Counted from the first letter of the stretch, positions 41,355 to 56,029 are shown. The stretch: 64,000 nt of DNA from Sapria himalayana (GCA_029783825.1 JAREIK010014517.1:71001-135000); one strand, 5' to 3'. Made by a program: numbers and translations. The notes: generated by a model from the letters alone, not told the origin.

Positions 41355-42774
41355 TACAGATAAATAGAGAGAGAGATAAATAGAAAAGCAAACAAACATA
41401 TAGACATATAGATAAATAGATAGACTATTAGATAGATAGATACATAGATACATAGATTCATATATATATATAGATATATATATATATATATTTATTTATA
41501 CACACACATATAGATAGATATATTGATAGATAGACAAATAGACAAATAGTTAGATAGACAGATCAATAGATAGATAGATAGATATATATATATATATATG
41601 CAAATATATAGAAAAATATATAGAAAAATATATATATAGATAGATAGATAGATAGATATACAGATAGATAGATAAATAGATAGATAGATAGGTATAAAAA
41701 TAAATAGACATACAAATAGACAAATAGATAAATTGTTAAATAAAAAAGATAGATAGATAAATAGATAGATAGACAGATAAATAAAAAGTTAGATAGACAA
41801 AAAGACAAACAAACATATAGACAAATAGATAGATATATAAATATATATATAGATAGATAGATAGATAGGTATATTATTATACAGACTGATATATAGATAG
41901 CCAAATAGATAGACAAAAAATAGACAGACAGACAGATAGATAAATAGATAGATAGATAGACAAATACATATACAGATATATATACAAATAGATTGACAAA
42001 TATATAGACATATAGAAAGATAAAAAGATAGTTAGATAGTTATAAAGATAGATAGACATATGAATATACAAATAAATAGATAGTTAGATAGAAAACTATA
42101 TATTTAGATAGATTGATAGATAAATTGATAGACAGAAAGATATATATATATATATCTATAACATAGTAGAGATAGGTAAATAGATAGATCAATAGATATA
42201 TATATTTAAATATAAATAGACATATAAATAGATATATAGATAGACAGATAAAAAGATAGATTATTAGACAGGTAGATAAATAGTCAAAATGATAGACAAA
42301 TTAATAGAAAGATAGATAGACAGACAGATAGATTAATATATATAAAAATTCTCTGATAGATAGATAGATAGACAGATATATAAATATATAAATAGAAAAA
42401 TAGATAGATTGATTGATTGATAGATTTATATACAGATTATAGACAAATTGATAGAAAGATTAATAGATATATTAATAAAATGATTGATAGTTAGATTGAT
42501 AGAAAGATAAACAACTTAATAGATAGATTAATAAATAGATAAAGAGATAGATAGATAAATAGAAAAATAAATATATTGACCAGATAGATATAAAGAAAGA
42601 TTTATAGACATAAAGATGAATAGATAGATAGATAGATAAATAAATAGATAGATCAATAGATAGATATATAGATAGCCAAGTAGAAAGATAGATAAATAGA
42701 TAGATTGATTAATTGATAGATTGATAATAGAAAGATTGATAAATTGAAAGATAGATAGACATATAGATAGATAC

Positions 42775-42809
<35 letters not shown>

Positions 42810-42961
42810 TATGGATAGATAGATTATTTGATTGATTTACATATAGATAGATAGTTATATTATTATATAGATAAATAGACCATATATGGACATAAATATA
42901 GATAGATAGATAGATAGACAGATAGATAGACAGATAGATAGACAGATAGATATATATATAA

Positions 42962-43008
<47 letters not shown>

Positions 43009-43010
43009 CA
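42962..43010. repeat. (CA)n-(TA)n compound microsatellite in GATA array
   Basis: About 13 CA units pass directly into about 10 TA units and then CACACA. They are cleaner than the flanking GATA units and therefore probably younger. Confidence 0.93.
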
Positions 43011-45875
43011 CACAAAGAGAATGACAAAAAGATAAATAGATATTTTGATAAATAAGTAGATAGGTAGAGATATATATAGACATATAGATAGACAAATAAA
43101 AAAATAGTTAGATAGATATTTTGATAGATAGATATAGAAACATATAAAAATAAAGCTAGATAGACAAAAAGACAGACAGACATTTATACAGATAGATAAA
43201 TAAAATGATATACAGATATATAGACAAACAGATAGATAGATAGATATACATATAGATCGATAGATAGATAAATATATTATTATATAGATAGATAGATAGT
43301 TAGTTAGTTAGAAAAAGATAGAAAGATAGATAAATAGATACATAGATATAAAGATATACATATATATAGATAGAATAGATAAGATGATAGATAAACAAAA
43401 TGATAGAAAATTAGACATACAGATAGGTATAAAGATAGATAGACATATAGTTAGACAAATAGATAGATAGTTAGATAGAAAGACATAAAAATAAATAGAT
43501 AGATTGATAAATTGATAGACAAACACATAGATAGATAATTGGATAGATATATAGATGAACAAATAGAAGAGATAAATAAATAGATAGATAGATATATAGA
43601 TAGACATATAGATAGTTATATAGATAGATAGATTAAAAGATAGACACATTTATAGACAAATAGAAATCAAATACAAAGATTGATAGATTGAAAAATTGAT
43701 ATATAGATTAATAGATATATTGATTGATTGACTGATAGATAGATAGATAAGTGAATTCATAGATAGAAAGATATATAGATAGATAGATACATAGATATAT
43801 ATATATAGATAGATTGATAAACAAGTTTATATAGTTTGATAGATAGATTAATAGATAAATTGATCGAAAGATTGAAAGCCACATTGATATACAAATTGAT
43901 AGATAGTTTGATAGATAAATTGATAGACATATAGATAGATAGATAGATAGACTAACAGATAGATAAATTGATAGATACATATATAGATAGATAGTTAAAT
44001 AATTAGATAGACAGATAGATAGATATATAAATAGACTAATAGATAGATAGATAGTCAAATTGATATATAGATTAATAGATAGATTATAGAACAATTGATA
44101 GACAGATAAATTCACAGATAGATATAAAGATATATAGATAGACAGATTTATATAAGGATTATATATAGATTGATAGAAAGATTGATAGATTGATTGATGG
44201 ATAGATTATTAAAAAGATAGATAAAGATATTGATAGAAAGATAGATAGACAAGTTGTTAGATAGAAAGATAAATAGCCATATAGATAAATAGAAAGAAAA
44301 ATATAAAGACCAGATAGAAAGAAAGATAGATAAACATAAAGACATATATATAGATAGATGGATATTGAGATAGACAGTTAGATCAAGAGATAGATAGATA
44401 CAAAGATAAACAGAAAGATATATAGATAGATCAATAGAGAGATAGACAAATAAAAAGATTTAGATAGATATAGATATAGATATATATATATATATATACA
44501 TATAGAAAAATAGATAGATAAATAGACAACTAGAAATCAAATATAAAGATAGATAGTAGAAAAATTGACAGACATATTAATAGATAGATAGATTGATTGA
44601 TAGATAAATTGACAGATTAATAGATACATTGATAGATAGATTGAAAGAAGATTGATATACAAATTGATAGATTAGTTTGATATATAGATAGATAATATAT
44701 TATTATATAGATAGATAGATAGACTAATAGATAGATAGATAGATAGATAGACATATATATATATATAGTCAAACAAACTCATAAATAGCTAAAGAGATAA
44801 ATAGATAGACGTATAGATAGACAAATAGAGACAGACAAATATACACATAGAAAATAGATAGATAGATAGATAGAAAGTTGGATAGACTAATTGATAGACA
44901 AATTGATAGATAGATTAATAGACACATTGATAGATAGATTGATATACATATTGATATACAGATAGATAAACAAAAATAAACATAGATAGATACATATATA
45001 GAGAGATAGATAGATATATAGACAATTAAATTGACAGATAGATAAATAGATAGATAAACAGATAGATAGGCAAAAAAGATAAACATATATATTGACTAAT
45101 AGATTGATCAAATAGATACACAGATAGATAGACAGATAGATACACAAATAGATAAATAGATAGATAAATAGATTGATATACACTTAGATAGGTAAAAAAT
45201 AGATAGATACATAGATTGACAGATAGATAGACAAAAAGATAGATAAATAGATAGATAGTTAGTTCGATTGAAAGATAGACAGAGACATTGATAGATAGAT
45301 TGTTAGTTAGTTAGTTAGAAAGGTAGATAGACAGATAGATAAACAAATAGATACTCAGCCATATAGATAAATAGATAGATAGATAGACAGATAGACAAAT
45401 TGACAAATTGATAGAAAGAAAGATAGATAAATATATAATTAGATAGACAGATTAATAGAAAGATTAAAAATCAGATAGATAGAAAACTTCATAGATAGAT
45501 ATATAAATATATAGATATAAAGATATATAGATATATGGATAGTCAAATAGATAAATAGATTGATAGATAGATTTATATATGGATTATAAATAGATTGATA
45601 GAAATATTGATAGATAGATTGATGGAGAGATTAATAAAAAGATAAATAGAGATATTGATAGAAGATAGACAAATAGTTAGATAGAAAGATAAATAGATAG
45701 ATAGATAAATAGAAATAAAAATATATATACTTGATAGAAAGAATGATATATAGACATAAAGACAAATAGATCGATGGATATATAGTTGGATGAAAAGATA
45801 GATTGATATATAGAAAGATAAACAGAGAAAGATATATACATCGATAGATAGATAGATAAATAAATAGAAATAAAG

Positions 45876-45885
45876 ATAGATAGAT

Positions 45886-45921
<36 letters not shown>

Positions 45922-45931
45922 ATCTATCTAT
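45876..45931. repeat. 56-bp perfect palindrome, GATA arm / TA core / TATC arm
   Basis: A GATA arm (45876-45890) and a TATC arm (45917-45931) flank a 26-bp (TA)n core. The whole 56 bp equals its own reverse complement and can form a hairpin or cruciform. This is a local reversal of repeat polarity within an otherwise GATA-oriented block. Confidence 0.9.
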
Positions 45932-48916
45932 ATATATATAGACAGACATATAGACAAATAGATAGATAGATATATATTAGATGGATAGATTTATTGATTG
46001 TTATACATATAGATAGATAAATATATTATTATATAGATAGATAGATAGACAAATAGATGGACATAAAGATAGACAGATAAATAGACAGACAGACAGATAG
46101 ATAGATAGATAGATAGATAGACAGACATATAGATATATAGATATTTAGACAAATAGATAGAAATATATATAGACAGATAGATAGATAAATAGATAAATAG
46201 AAGGTAGAAAGATAGATAGACATATAGATACATAAATAGATAAATAATTAGATAGATAGATAGATAGATAAAAATAAAGTTAGATACACAAAAAGATAGA
46301 TAGACATATATACAGATAGATAATTAAATAGATATACAGATATATAAATAGATAGATAGAAAGATATACATATAGATAGATATATAGATAATTATATTTT
46401 TATACAAATATATAGATAATTTGATAGACAAAAAAACATAGACAGTTATATAAATAGATAGATAGCTAGTAAGATAGACATATAGATATACATATATATA
46501 GACAATTAGATCGGCTAATAGAAAGACATAATGATAGATAAATAGATAGATAGGTATAAACATAGATAACCATATAGATAGTAAGATAAATAATTAGATA
46601 GACTCACATATAGATAGTAGATATATTGATAGACATACTAGTTGATTGTTTGATTAATTGATTAATAAACAAATAAAAGAGATAGATAAATAAATAGTTA
46701 GTTAGTTAGAAAGATAGACATATAGATAGATATATAGATAGATAGATTGATTGATTGATTGAAAAATAAACAGATAGACAGATAAATAGGCAAATAGATA
46801 TCAAATACAAAGATAGATAGATAGAAAAATTGATAGACATATTAATTAATAGATAGATAGATAAATTGATAGAGAGATAAATTGTCAGATAGATAGATAG
46901 ACTGATATAAAGATAGATTGATATACATATTTATCCAAATTGATAAACAGATTAATAAATAGATTGATCGATAGATTGAAAGAAGTTTAATATACAGATT
47001 GATAGATTAGATTTATAGATAAATCGATAGATATATTATTTGATAGATATATAGATAGACTAATAGATAGATAGATAGATAGACATATAGATAGATAGAT
47101 AAATATATATAGATAGATAGATAGATTGTCATACAAACTCATAAATAGTTAAATAGATAAATATATAGACATATAGATAGACAAACAGAGATAAACAGAT
47201 AAATAGATAAATAAATATATAGATAGATAGATAATTGGTTAGATAGAAAGATAGATTGATAGACAAATTAATAGACAGATTGATATATAGATAGATAGAC
47301 AACTACAAAGATAGATAGATACATATATAGATAGATAGATAGATAGATAGAAAATTAGATAGACTAATAGATAGACAGAAAGATAAACAATTAAACAACA
47401 AATAGATTAATCATATATATACACAGATAGATATATAGATAGATACACAGATACATAAATAAATAGATAGATATACACTTAGATAGTTAAATAGATAGAC
47501 AGATACATAGATTGACGGATAGAAAAAAAGATAGACAAATAAAAATATAGTTAGTTAGATAGAAAGATAGACAGACAAAATGATTGATAGATAGATAGAC
47601 AGATAGATAGACAAATGGATTCCCAGCCATATAGACAGACAAATAGATAGATAGATAGACAAACAAATAGACAAATAGATATAAGATTGATAGATATATT
47701 ATTAGATAGATAGATTAATAGAATGATTAAAAGATAGATTGATAGACAACTTGATAGATAGAGAGATAGATAGATAGACCAAAAGATTAAAGATAGATAG
47801 TTAGATAGATTTATAGATCCTTAGATAGACAAATACATAGACATATAGACAAATAGATATATAGACTAATAGATAGATGAAAGATAGACAAATAAAATGA
47901 TAGACAGATAGTTACCTAGCTAGGTTTGTAGGTTGGTAGCTATGTAGGTAGTTTGATAGATAAAAAGATAGAGAGATAGAGAGATAGAAAGATAGTGTGA
48001 AAGTTGAATAGATAGATAGAAAGATATATAGACTAATAGAAAGATAGACAAATAGTTAGATAGATATAGTATTATACAGAATGACAGATAGATATATAGA
48101 TAGTTCTATAGATAGATATATAGATACATAGATAAAGAGATAGATAGATAGACAGATAAATGGACAAATAAATAAATAGAGAGATAGAAAATAGATAGGC
48201 ACATAGATATACAAATAGATAGATAAAGAAATAAATAGATAAATAGAAAGATATGCAAATAAATATACAGATACACTTATTGATAGTCAGATAGATAGAT
48301 AGACAGATAAATATACCAATAGATTGCTAGATAGATAGACAGACAAATAAATAGATTAACATATAAAAAGACATAAATATAGATATATGGATAAACAGAT
48401 AGATAGACACATCAATAGACAAATAGATAGATAGATAGATTGATTGATGGATAGATTCATAAAAAGATTTATAGATATAATAAAAGATAGAATGATAGAT
48501 AGTTAGATTAATTAAATGAAAAATATATAGAAAGATAGACAGATATCTAGATAGATAGATAGATAGATAGGCAGATAGATAAATAAAAATATTGAAACAT
48601 AGATAGATAGATATATATAGACAAATTGATATACATATGGATAAACAGATAGATAGACAGATAGATAGACAAAAAATAACAGATAGATAAATTTATGGAT
48701 AGATTGATACATAGAATGACACACATATTGATAGATAGATTGAAATAGAGAATGATAGTCAAATTGATAGAGAGATTTATTGAAAGATTCATAGGAAGAT
48801 TGGTATATAGATAAATAGATAGATAGATTGATAGATAGACAAATAGATAGATAAATAGATAGAATGATTTACAGATAAAAAATTGAGAGATAGACAAATA
48901 GATAGATAGATAGATA

Positions 48917-49000
48917 GACAAGTAGATACATAGATAGATAGATAGATAGACAAGTAGATAGATAGATAGATAGACAAGTAGATACATAGATAGATAGAAA
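48917..49000 (+). repeat. Local higher-order duplication inside GATA array
   Basis: The word GACAAGTAGATA recurs at 48917, 48949 and 48973 (spacings 32 and 24), each followed by near-perfect GATA. The shared rare variant shows recent duplication of multi-unit blocks. Confidence 0.8.
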
Positions 49001-49430
49001 AATTTATAGATAGATTAAAACACAAAATTATAGAAAGATTGCTATATATATTGATAAATAGATTGATAGACAAATAGGTAGATAGATTGATAGAAAGAAA
49101 AAAGATAGATAGATAGATAGATAGATAAATATATAAATAGATAGCTAGATAGTTATATGAACAAGTACTTAAATAGATAGACTGATATATTGATAACAAA
49201 GTAGATAGACAGTTGGATAGACAAATTGATATATAGATTAAAAGACATATTTATAGAGAGATACATATTTTGATTGATAAATAGTTTGATAGACAAATAG
49301 ATAGATAGATAGACTAATTGATAGACAAATAAATATAGAGTTAAAAAATATATATATATAAGATAGATAGATGATTAGATATACAGATAGATTGATTGAT
49401 TAATTGACAGATTGATAGATATAAAGATAG

Positions 49431-52400
49431 TCTATCTATTTGTTTGTCTATCTTTCTATGTATTTGTCCATCTATATTCCTATCTATCTTTTTATTTATC
49501 TCTCTATCTATTTGCCTATCTATGTGTTACTCTATCTATCTGACTATGTATATGTCTATCTATCTATATATCTATCTATCTTTATGTCTATCTATCTATC
49601 TATCTATATATTTATCAGTTTATGTATTTTTATATCTTTATGTCAATCTATCTATCAGTCTATATATCTTTTAATCTATCTATCTATCTATATATCTATC
49701 TCTCTATCTATATGTATAATAATCTATCTATCTATTTCAATCGTTATATTTATATATCTTCCTATTTTTCTATCTATCTATCCGTGTAACAATCTATGAA
49801 TCTTTCTATAAATAAATATGTATATCTATATGTGTAACTATCTGTGTATCATTCTATATATAAATCTATTTATCAATCTGTCTATTAATCTATCTATCAA
49901 TCTTTATATCAATCTTTCTATCTATCTATCTATCTATTTTTATATCTATCAAACTTTCTAACTATTTTCCAATCTATCTGTTTATCTTTTTATCTATCTA
50001 AGTTTTTATCTATCTGATTATCTATCTATCTATCTATTTGACTATTCCGTTTGTTTTTTTTATTTATCTATTTATCTATCTATCATTCTCTATATTAATC
50101 TATCTATCAATCAGTCTATCAATTTAATTATCTATCTCTATATGTGTCTATCTATCTATCTATCTCTCTTTATATTTTTCTATCTATCTGTCTATCAATA
50201 TCTATATATATCTATATATCTATTTGTCTATCAATTAATTTATTTAACTATCTATTTATCTTTATATCTGTTTATTTGTCTATTTGTTTATCTATCTCTC
50301 TATCCATCTATCTATTTATCTATCTATCTATTTGTAAATATTTGTTTCTATCTATCTGTCTATCTTTCTATATTTCTATATCTATATTTGTCTATTTATA
50401 TATATATATATATTTTTATCTGCCTATTAATATATTTGTCTAAATGTTATTATGTCTATATATTTATCTGAGTAAATTTTGAACTATATATATTTCTATC
50501 TATTTATGTGCTTAACTATCTAACTTTCTTTCTATCAATTAGACTATTAAATAATCAATCAATTTGTCTATTTATATATATTTTTATAAATCAAACAATC
50601 TATGTATTTATCTATCTATCTTTCTACTCTCTTTCTATCTATTTCTCTATCTATCTATCTATTTATCTGGATATCTATCTATATACCAAGCTGTCTATCT
50701 ATATATCTAGCTATTTATCTATCTTTTAGTTTATCTGTCTTTTTGTTTATCTATCTATCTATCTATCTGACTATCTTTCTATCCATCTATCTATATATTT
50801 ATATATCTATCATTCTCAATATCTACAATCTTTCTATTTATCTATATATCTATCTATCTCTCTGCCTATCTATATATTTGTATATGTATCTATCTATCGA
50901 TGTATATAACAAACTAGCTATCTTACTATCTATATGTCTTTCTATTATTATATCTATCTTATGTATCTATCTTTCTATCTATGTATCTATCTGTCTAACT
51001 AAAAAATTATGTATTTATTTTGATATTTATCTATCTATTTGGCTGACTATCTAACTATTTATATATTTATATGCCTATCTATCTATCTTTCGATCTATCT
51101 TTCATCTATCTATCTATCTCACTATCTTTTTAATTATCTTTCTATCTATCAGTCTATATATATATCTAACTAATTGTCAATCTATCTATTTGTTTATTTA
51201 TATATCTATTTATCAATATACCAATCTATCTCGATATATATTTATTTATCTATCTAGCTATTTATTTATCTCTCTATCTAACTATCTATCTATATATCTA
51301 TATTTATCTTTATCTATCTATCAATCTACTTATCTATCTATGTGTCTATCTTTATATCTAAATAACTATCTTTCTATATATATCTCTATATGTATATTTG
51401 TCTATTTATCTATTTTCTTATCTCCCTATCTTTTTATATGTCTATTTGTCTATCTATCTATCTGAATATTTGTCTATCTATTTATGTATCTATTTATCTA
51501 TCTATATGACTATTTGTCCATTTATCTATTTGTCTGTGTATCTATCTATCTGACTATTTTTCTATATATCTATTTGTCTGTCTATCTATCTATTTGTTTG
51601 TTTATGTAAATATTTATTTATTTGTCTATTGTCTATATGCCTATTTGATAGTCTATCTATATATCTATTTATCTATCTAATAAGATAATTATCAATTTAT
51701 ATATATATCTATCTATCTATTTGTCTAACTTTCTAATTATCGATCTATATACTTTCCTATCTATCTCACTATCTATTTATTTATCTATCTCTCTAACAAT
51801 ATAATTGTCATTCTTTCTATCAGTCTATCTATCTATCTACTTTTTTAAATATAAATATCTATGTATTTATATATGTGTCTATCTATATACTTACCTATCT
51901 ATTTATTTGTCTATCTAGCAATCTATCTATCCATCTGTCTATTTAAATATCTATCTATCTATCTAATTATCTATCTATCTATATGGCTATATCATTATCT
52001 ATTTATCTATCTGTTTATCTATCAATCAATCTAAATAACTATCTATCTAACTATTTTTCTATCTATCTATCTATCTATCTTTTTTTCTATCTTTTTATCT
52101 ATCTATTTATCTATCTATCTATATATGTGTGTATCTATCTATATGTCTATGTTCCTATCTCTCTATCTCCTTATCTATATATTTCCTTATTTATCTATCT
52201 AACTATTTGTTATCTATCTATCTATATATCTGAATATTTGTCTATTTGTCTATCTATCATTCGATCTATCTATCTATCTATCTATCTTTCTATCTTTTTG
52301 TTTATCTTTATATCTATTTATTTCTTTTTTGCTATAAATCATTATCCCAAAATGTCTATTTTTCTCTTTGTCTATTTGTCTCACTTTGTATCTATCTATC

Positions 52401-52925
52401 TGTCTATGACTATGTGTCTATGTATCTAAGTATCTATGTGTCTATATGTCAATGTATCTATTTTTCTATCCTTATATGTATCTATATGCTTATATATATA
52501 TATATATATATATATATCTATTTGTCTATTTATCTTTATATTTACCTATCTATATATCTATCTACCTATCTATTTAATTTTCAATTTGTCTATCTATCTA
52601 TATTTATATTTATCTTTCTATCTACTTGTCTATCTGTATATTTATTTATTTGCATATCTGTCTATCTGTTTATCTATCTATTTATCTATTTCTTTGTTTA
52701 TCTATATTTGTATCTATCTATCTGTCTATCTCTCAATTTCTCTTTATATCTATCTATCTATTTTTCTCACTATTTCATTATTCATCTATTAGACTATCAA
52801 TCTATCTATCTATTTATCTATCTAACTATATGTCTATCTATCTATCTATCTATCTCTTTATCTATCTTTTAGTTTATAAGGCTATTAGTTTATGTGTCTA
52901 TCTAGCTATCTGTCTATCTATCGAT
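49431..52925 (-). repeat. Degenerate TATC array (inverted polarity), about 3.5 kb
   Basis: From 49431 every unit reads TATC on the plus strand, the reverse complement of the preceding blocks. The switch is a single point with short arms AGATAG-T-CTATCT and no long palindrome. Unit variants mirror those of the GATA blocks (TGTC, TATT, TTTC, AATC). Stop-free plus-strand frames here are again repeat by-products. Confidence 0.96.
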
Positions 52926-52985
52926 AAATCTAAATGTTTGTATAACTACATATAACTACTTGTATGATTATATATATATATATAT

Positions 52986-53025
<40 letters not shown>

Positions 53026-53112
53026 AACAATATATAAATATTTATAACTATATATACTATATGTATAATAACATCTAACTTGTATAATTGTGTTTTACTA
53101 TATGTATAACTT
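52926..53112 (-). repeat. Inverted piece of the A+T-rich satellite, with TA/GT microsatellite
   Basis: Immediately after the TATC array, 52939-52966 is a perfect 28-base reverse complement of 14505-14532 in satellite block 2. 53022-53112 reads, in reverse complement, like the ATACATATAGTA...TTATTATACATATAGTATATATAG order of that family. Between them lie (TA)n at 52969-52985 and (GT)n at 52985-53022. Confidence 0.75.
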
Positions 53113-54604
53113 TAAATTAAACAAGAAACATGGTTGAGAAAGATGATGGTTGTTCTAAATGAATATGTTTGTCATCATATGACCATTCAATGTGACGAGT
53201 CAATAATTACTTTTGTATGTGATATTTAAAGATAAATACATAAATATTTTAATTACATCCAAAATTTTTTGACTAGTTATAAAAATATATATCCATGTGA
53301 TTATTAAAACATTGATATTTTTAAAATTTTTTGACTATTAGTCATAATTTTTTGACTAGTTATATGTTTGACTAGTTAAATGGTTTCAAAAGAGTTATTT
53401 AAAATATTACTAATGATATATTTTTGTCAAAAAAATATTTAAACTTATTTTTAGCCCTATAAATACTCAATTTTATAAGAATTAAAACATTGATTAATAT
53501 TTTTAATATTAGTTTTTTATATTTTGCTCTTATTAAAATAATAAATATATTTTTTTATGATCTTATTCTCACTTTTAATTTTTTTTAGGAATTTTATAAT
53601 TTATAAATTATATCAAATATTATTAATTTTTATGTCTATAAATGTATTTTATATTATATTCATAAATACATATTGAATTCATAAAAATTTATAACCACAT
53701 ATATATATGAACTACTTTTATATAATTTCATATTATTTTTTTTATTTGTTAAATAATATTATACATTTATCCATAAATTATAAAAAAATATGAGATATTA
53801 GATATTTTGTATGGTTATACATTTATATAATTTTTTTGGTTTTATGAAATAATATGTTTTTTTAATAAATGAAATAATATGATTATTTGATTACCAATTA
53901 ATAGTTTTAATCATTATTAATAATATTAATTTGTTTCTCCATTGTTATAACAATAAATAAACTTATTTATTTCTGAAATTTATTTCATTAATTTATAAAT
54001 AATATTACAAAAAATAACCATAAAAAATTAATAAACTATTAACCATAAATTTATTTATTTATATAAATTAATAATAATTAATTGTTAAATATAAAATTGG
54101 GTGTTCTACCTAATGAGTTTTTGGATGAGGAATTATGATCACTTATTGATGAGCATGAGGTTTGTGATATTGCTTATGTTTTGCTGGGTGTCATGTTCTC
54201 TACTTTATCAATTGATACGTTGTTCTATTGATAGCATTTTGCAAAAGGAATTAGCGTGACTTACACATTGTTGCTTACTTGGCATGCAAGCACACTTCGA
54301 GAGTGAACCACGAGAATTGGCATTTATTTTGAAAAAAAGAAAAAAGACTAGTGATGAAATGGTGTCACTCCGAAAACATTGTTGGTGGTGGTAATAATAA
54401 TCTACTACCTCTAATTTCATAGTACTATCTGAACCACATATATGATCTACACACATACACACACACACATAGCATGTTGCTTATTTGGTTGCATTTATGT
54501 GTGTGACAGCCTAAATCAAATGTCTAAGCTATATATTTTTATGGGGGAGAAAATGACCAATTCCAAGCACACCATTCTGGAGACTCTTCATTCAAGACCA
54601 TTAA
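53113..54604. other. Anonymous A+T-rich DNA
   Basis: 53113-54100 is very A+T-rich with no coding signal. From 54100 the composition becomes more balanced, possibly decayed sequence upstream of the sacsin-like fragment. A (CA)n run lies at about 54451-54469. The 17-bp word ATTTATGTGTGTGACAG occurs at 54493 and again at 54604. The 86-codon minus-strand frame at 54208-54468 has no recognisable domain. Confidence 0.5.
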
Positions 54605-55100
54605 TTTATGTGTGTGACAGTCGTTCATGAGATTCCCTCTTACCATAGTTATCTTGATATCATGGGCAAATTGTCTCTAGCTATTCTATCTTCCAAAGCT
54701 ACTAATGTTGTAAGTACTCAGTTAAGAAGTAAGCATTTAATTGATGCTGGGCTACGATGAAAAGTTGCTTTTTTTTGTTTTTCACTTCCTTAGGTTTTCA
54801 GGGTTTTTCTTTGGTGGAGCGATGAACTAAAATATGGGTATCTGAGCTATGATGCTATTATTCACATCAAAGATCTTTTTGTTAGACTAGACTGCACAGT
54901 GCTACAGATTGATTATGCATGATAAGTGGGTCTCACTGCATTCGTCCTTTGGTTTGGTTTGTTGGGATGATAATAGAAAGCTATGGGAAAGGTTTGAGGA
55001 TCTAGAAAATGTCAGGTTCCTCTCTTTTGGAAGTTTCCACAAGGATGAGAAGGACATGCTTCTGGCCAAGGTGTTTCTTCTCATGCAAACTTTGGGAATT
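54605..55100 (+). pseudogene. Sacsin/NO VEIN-like ATPase-family gene fragment, two exons, broken
   Basis: Exon A gives VHEIPSYHSYLDIMGKLSL then AILSSKATNV, ending at 54709. A canonical GTAAGT donor follows, then an 84-bp intron (54710-54793) with a pyrimidine tract and CCTTAG acceptor. Exon B starts in phase with VFRVFLWWSDELKYG, then IIHIKDLFVRLDCTVLQ. A one-base shift with stops near 54908 follows, then DKWVSLHSSFGLVCWDD and LGIPLLSEV, ending around 55100. From memory the order DKWVSLHPSFGL...LGIP..SEV resembles the plant sacsin-like/NO VEIN-like histidine-kinase-type ATPase proteins, which are very large, so only a small internal piece is present. The antisense frame at 54902-55330 is a shadow. 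Family assignment is by pattern only. Confidence 0.5.
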
Positions 55101-55939
55101 CCCTTGCTTTCTGAGGTTGGTACTTGTATTCCTGCGAACTCGATTTTTCCACTTTGTCTTACATCGGGATCAAGAAACTTTATGAAAACAATTTCTACCC
55201 TACTTTCTAAGTCAATATTTACCCAACAAAAATTAATGTTGACAAATTTGCATCTATAGAGGCATGTTGTAGTGGTGTTCACACTTGAGATAATCCCATC
55301 CAAAAGAACCAAAAAATAATAATTGAACAAAACACAACTGCCTCCTTATTTGTAGTTGAATGTAAAAAATGCAATACTTGCTTCACACATTTTTTTTTGA
55401 TCATTCTGTCTATTTGTCATTCTGTCACAATATTATAAACTAATTTTCAAAATGAAGTATGCAATTTTTGCACAGCACTAAAAGTTCAGTGAATCACATG
55501 CATTGCTTTGGTGATGTTGTTTGCCACCTTCAAGATTCTAGTATAGCATGCTAGGCTCTAAATAGATATTATATAATATAAATAATATCTGTACATATTT
55601 ATATTGTTTAAAAATAAGATAGATATTTATTTGCACTAAGTTTATCAGTATACATATTGTATATTTAAATTATTATTTACAATATACATATTGTAAATAT
55701 GTATTTGTTTAAAATATGTATTTTTAATATATATATATATAGGCTCTAAAGATATATCTATCTACCTTTTAAAATATGTTTAAAATTAAGGTTGATTGAA
55801 ATAAATACTAATTAATATGTATGTTTTGTAAATTTGCAAATATTTATCTATCAATCTACATATACATATATATGTATGTTTTTTCCTTTTTATCTGTGTA
55901 TCAATTTGTTTAACTTTGTATCAATATAAATATAAATAA

Positions 55940-55941
<2 letters not shown>
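55101..55941. other. Anonymous A+T-rich DNA
   Basis: The balanced composition fades after about 55560 into A+T-rich sequence with scattered TATC-like words (55758-55770, 55848-55860). The first part may be intron or 3' sequence of the sacsin-like fragment. No gene is seen. Confidence 0.45.

Positions 55942-56029
<88 letters not shown>

Larger units (their letters stand above)
40877..49430 (+). repeat. Degenerate GATA array, block 4 (about 8.6 kb)
   Basis: GATA polarity continues to 49430. The longest perfect stretch I noticed is about 33 bp near 42776-42808. Embedded are (CA)n at 42962-42988 followed by (TA)n, a GTTA patch at about 45308, and an odd GGTAG/GTAGCTA patch at 47911-47950. A palindromic TATC patch lies at 45876-45931. 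No gene is seen. Confidence 0.97.

Noticed and set aside
49425..49437. Possible recent large palindrome centred on 49431
   Set aside because: Only 6-bp arms match perfectly at the centre; the flanking units on the two sides do not pair base for base.
49440..52955. Plus-strand Tyr/Leu/Ser/Ile open frames, and the same at 59770-63967
   Set aside because: Same repeat by-product on the other strand after the polarity flip.
54902..55330. 142-codon minus-strand open frame
   Set aside because: It is antisense to the sacsin-like exon, which has a recognisable motif order and a canonical intron on the plus strand.
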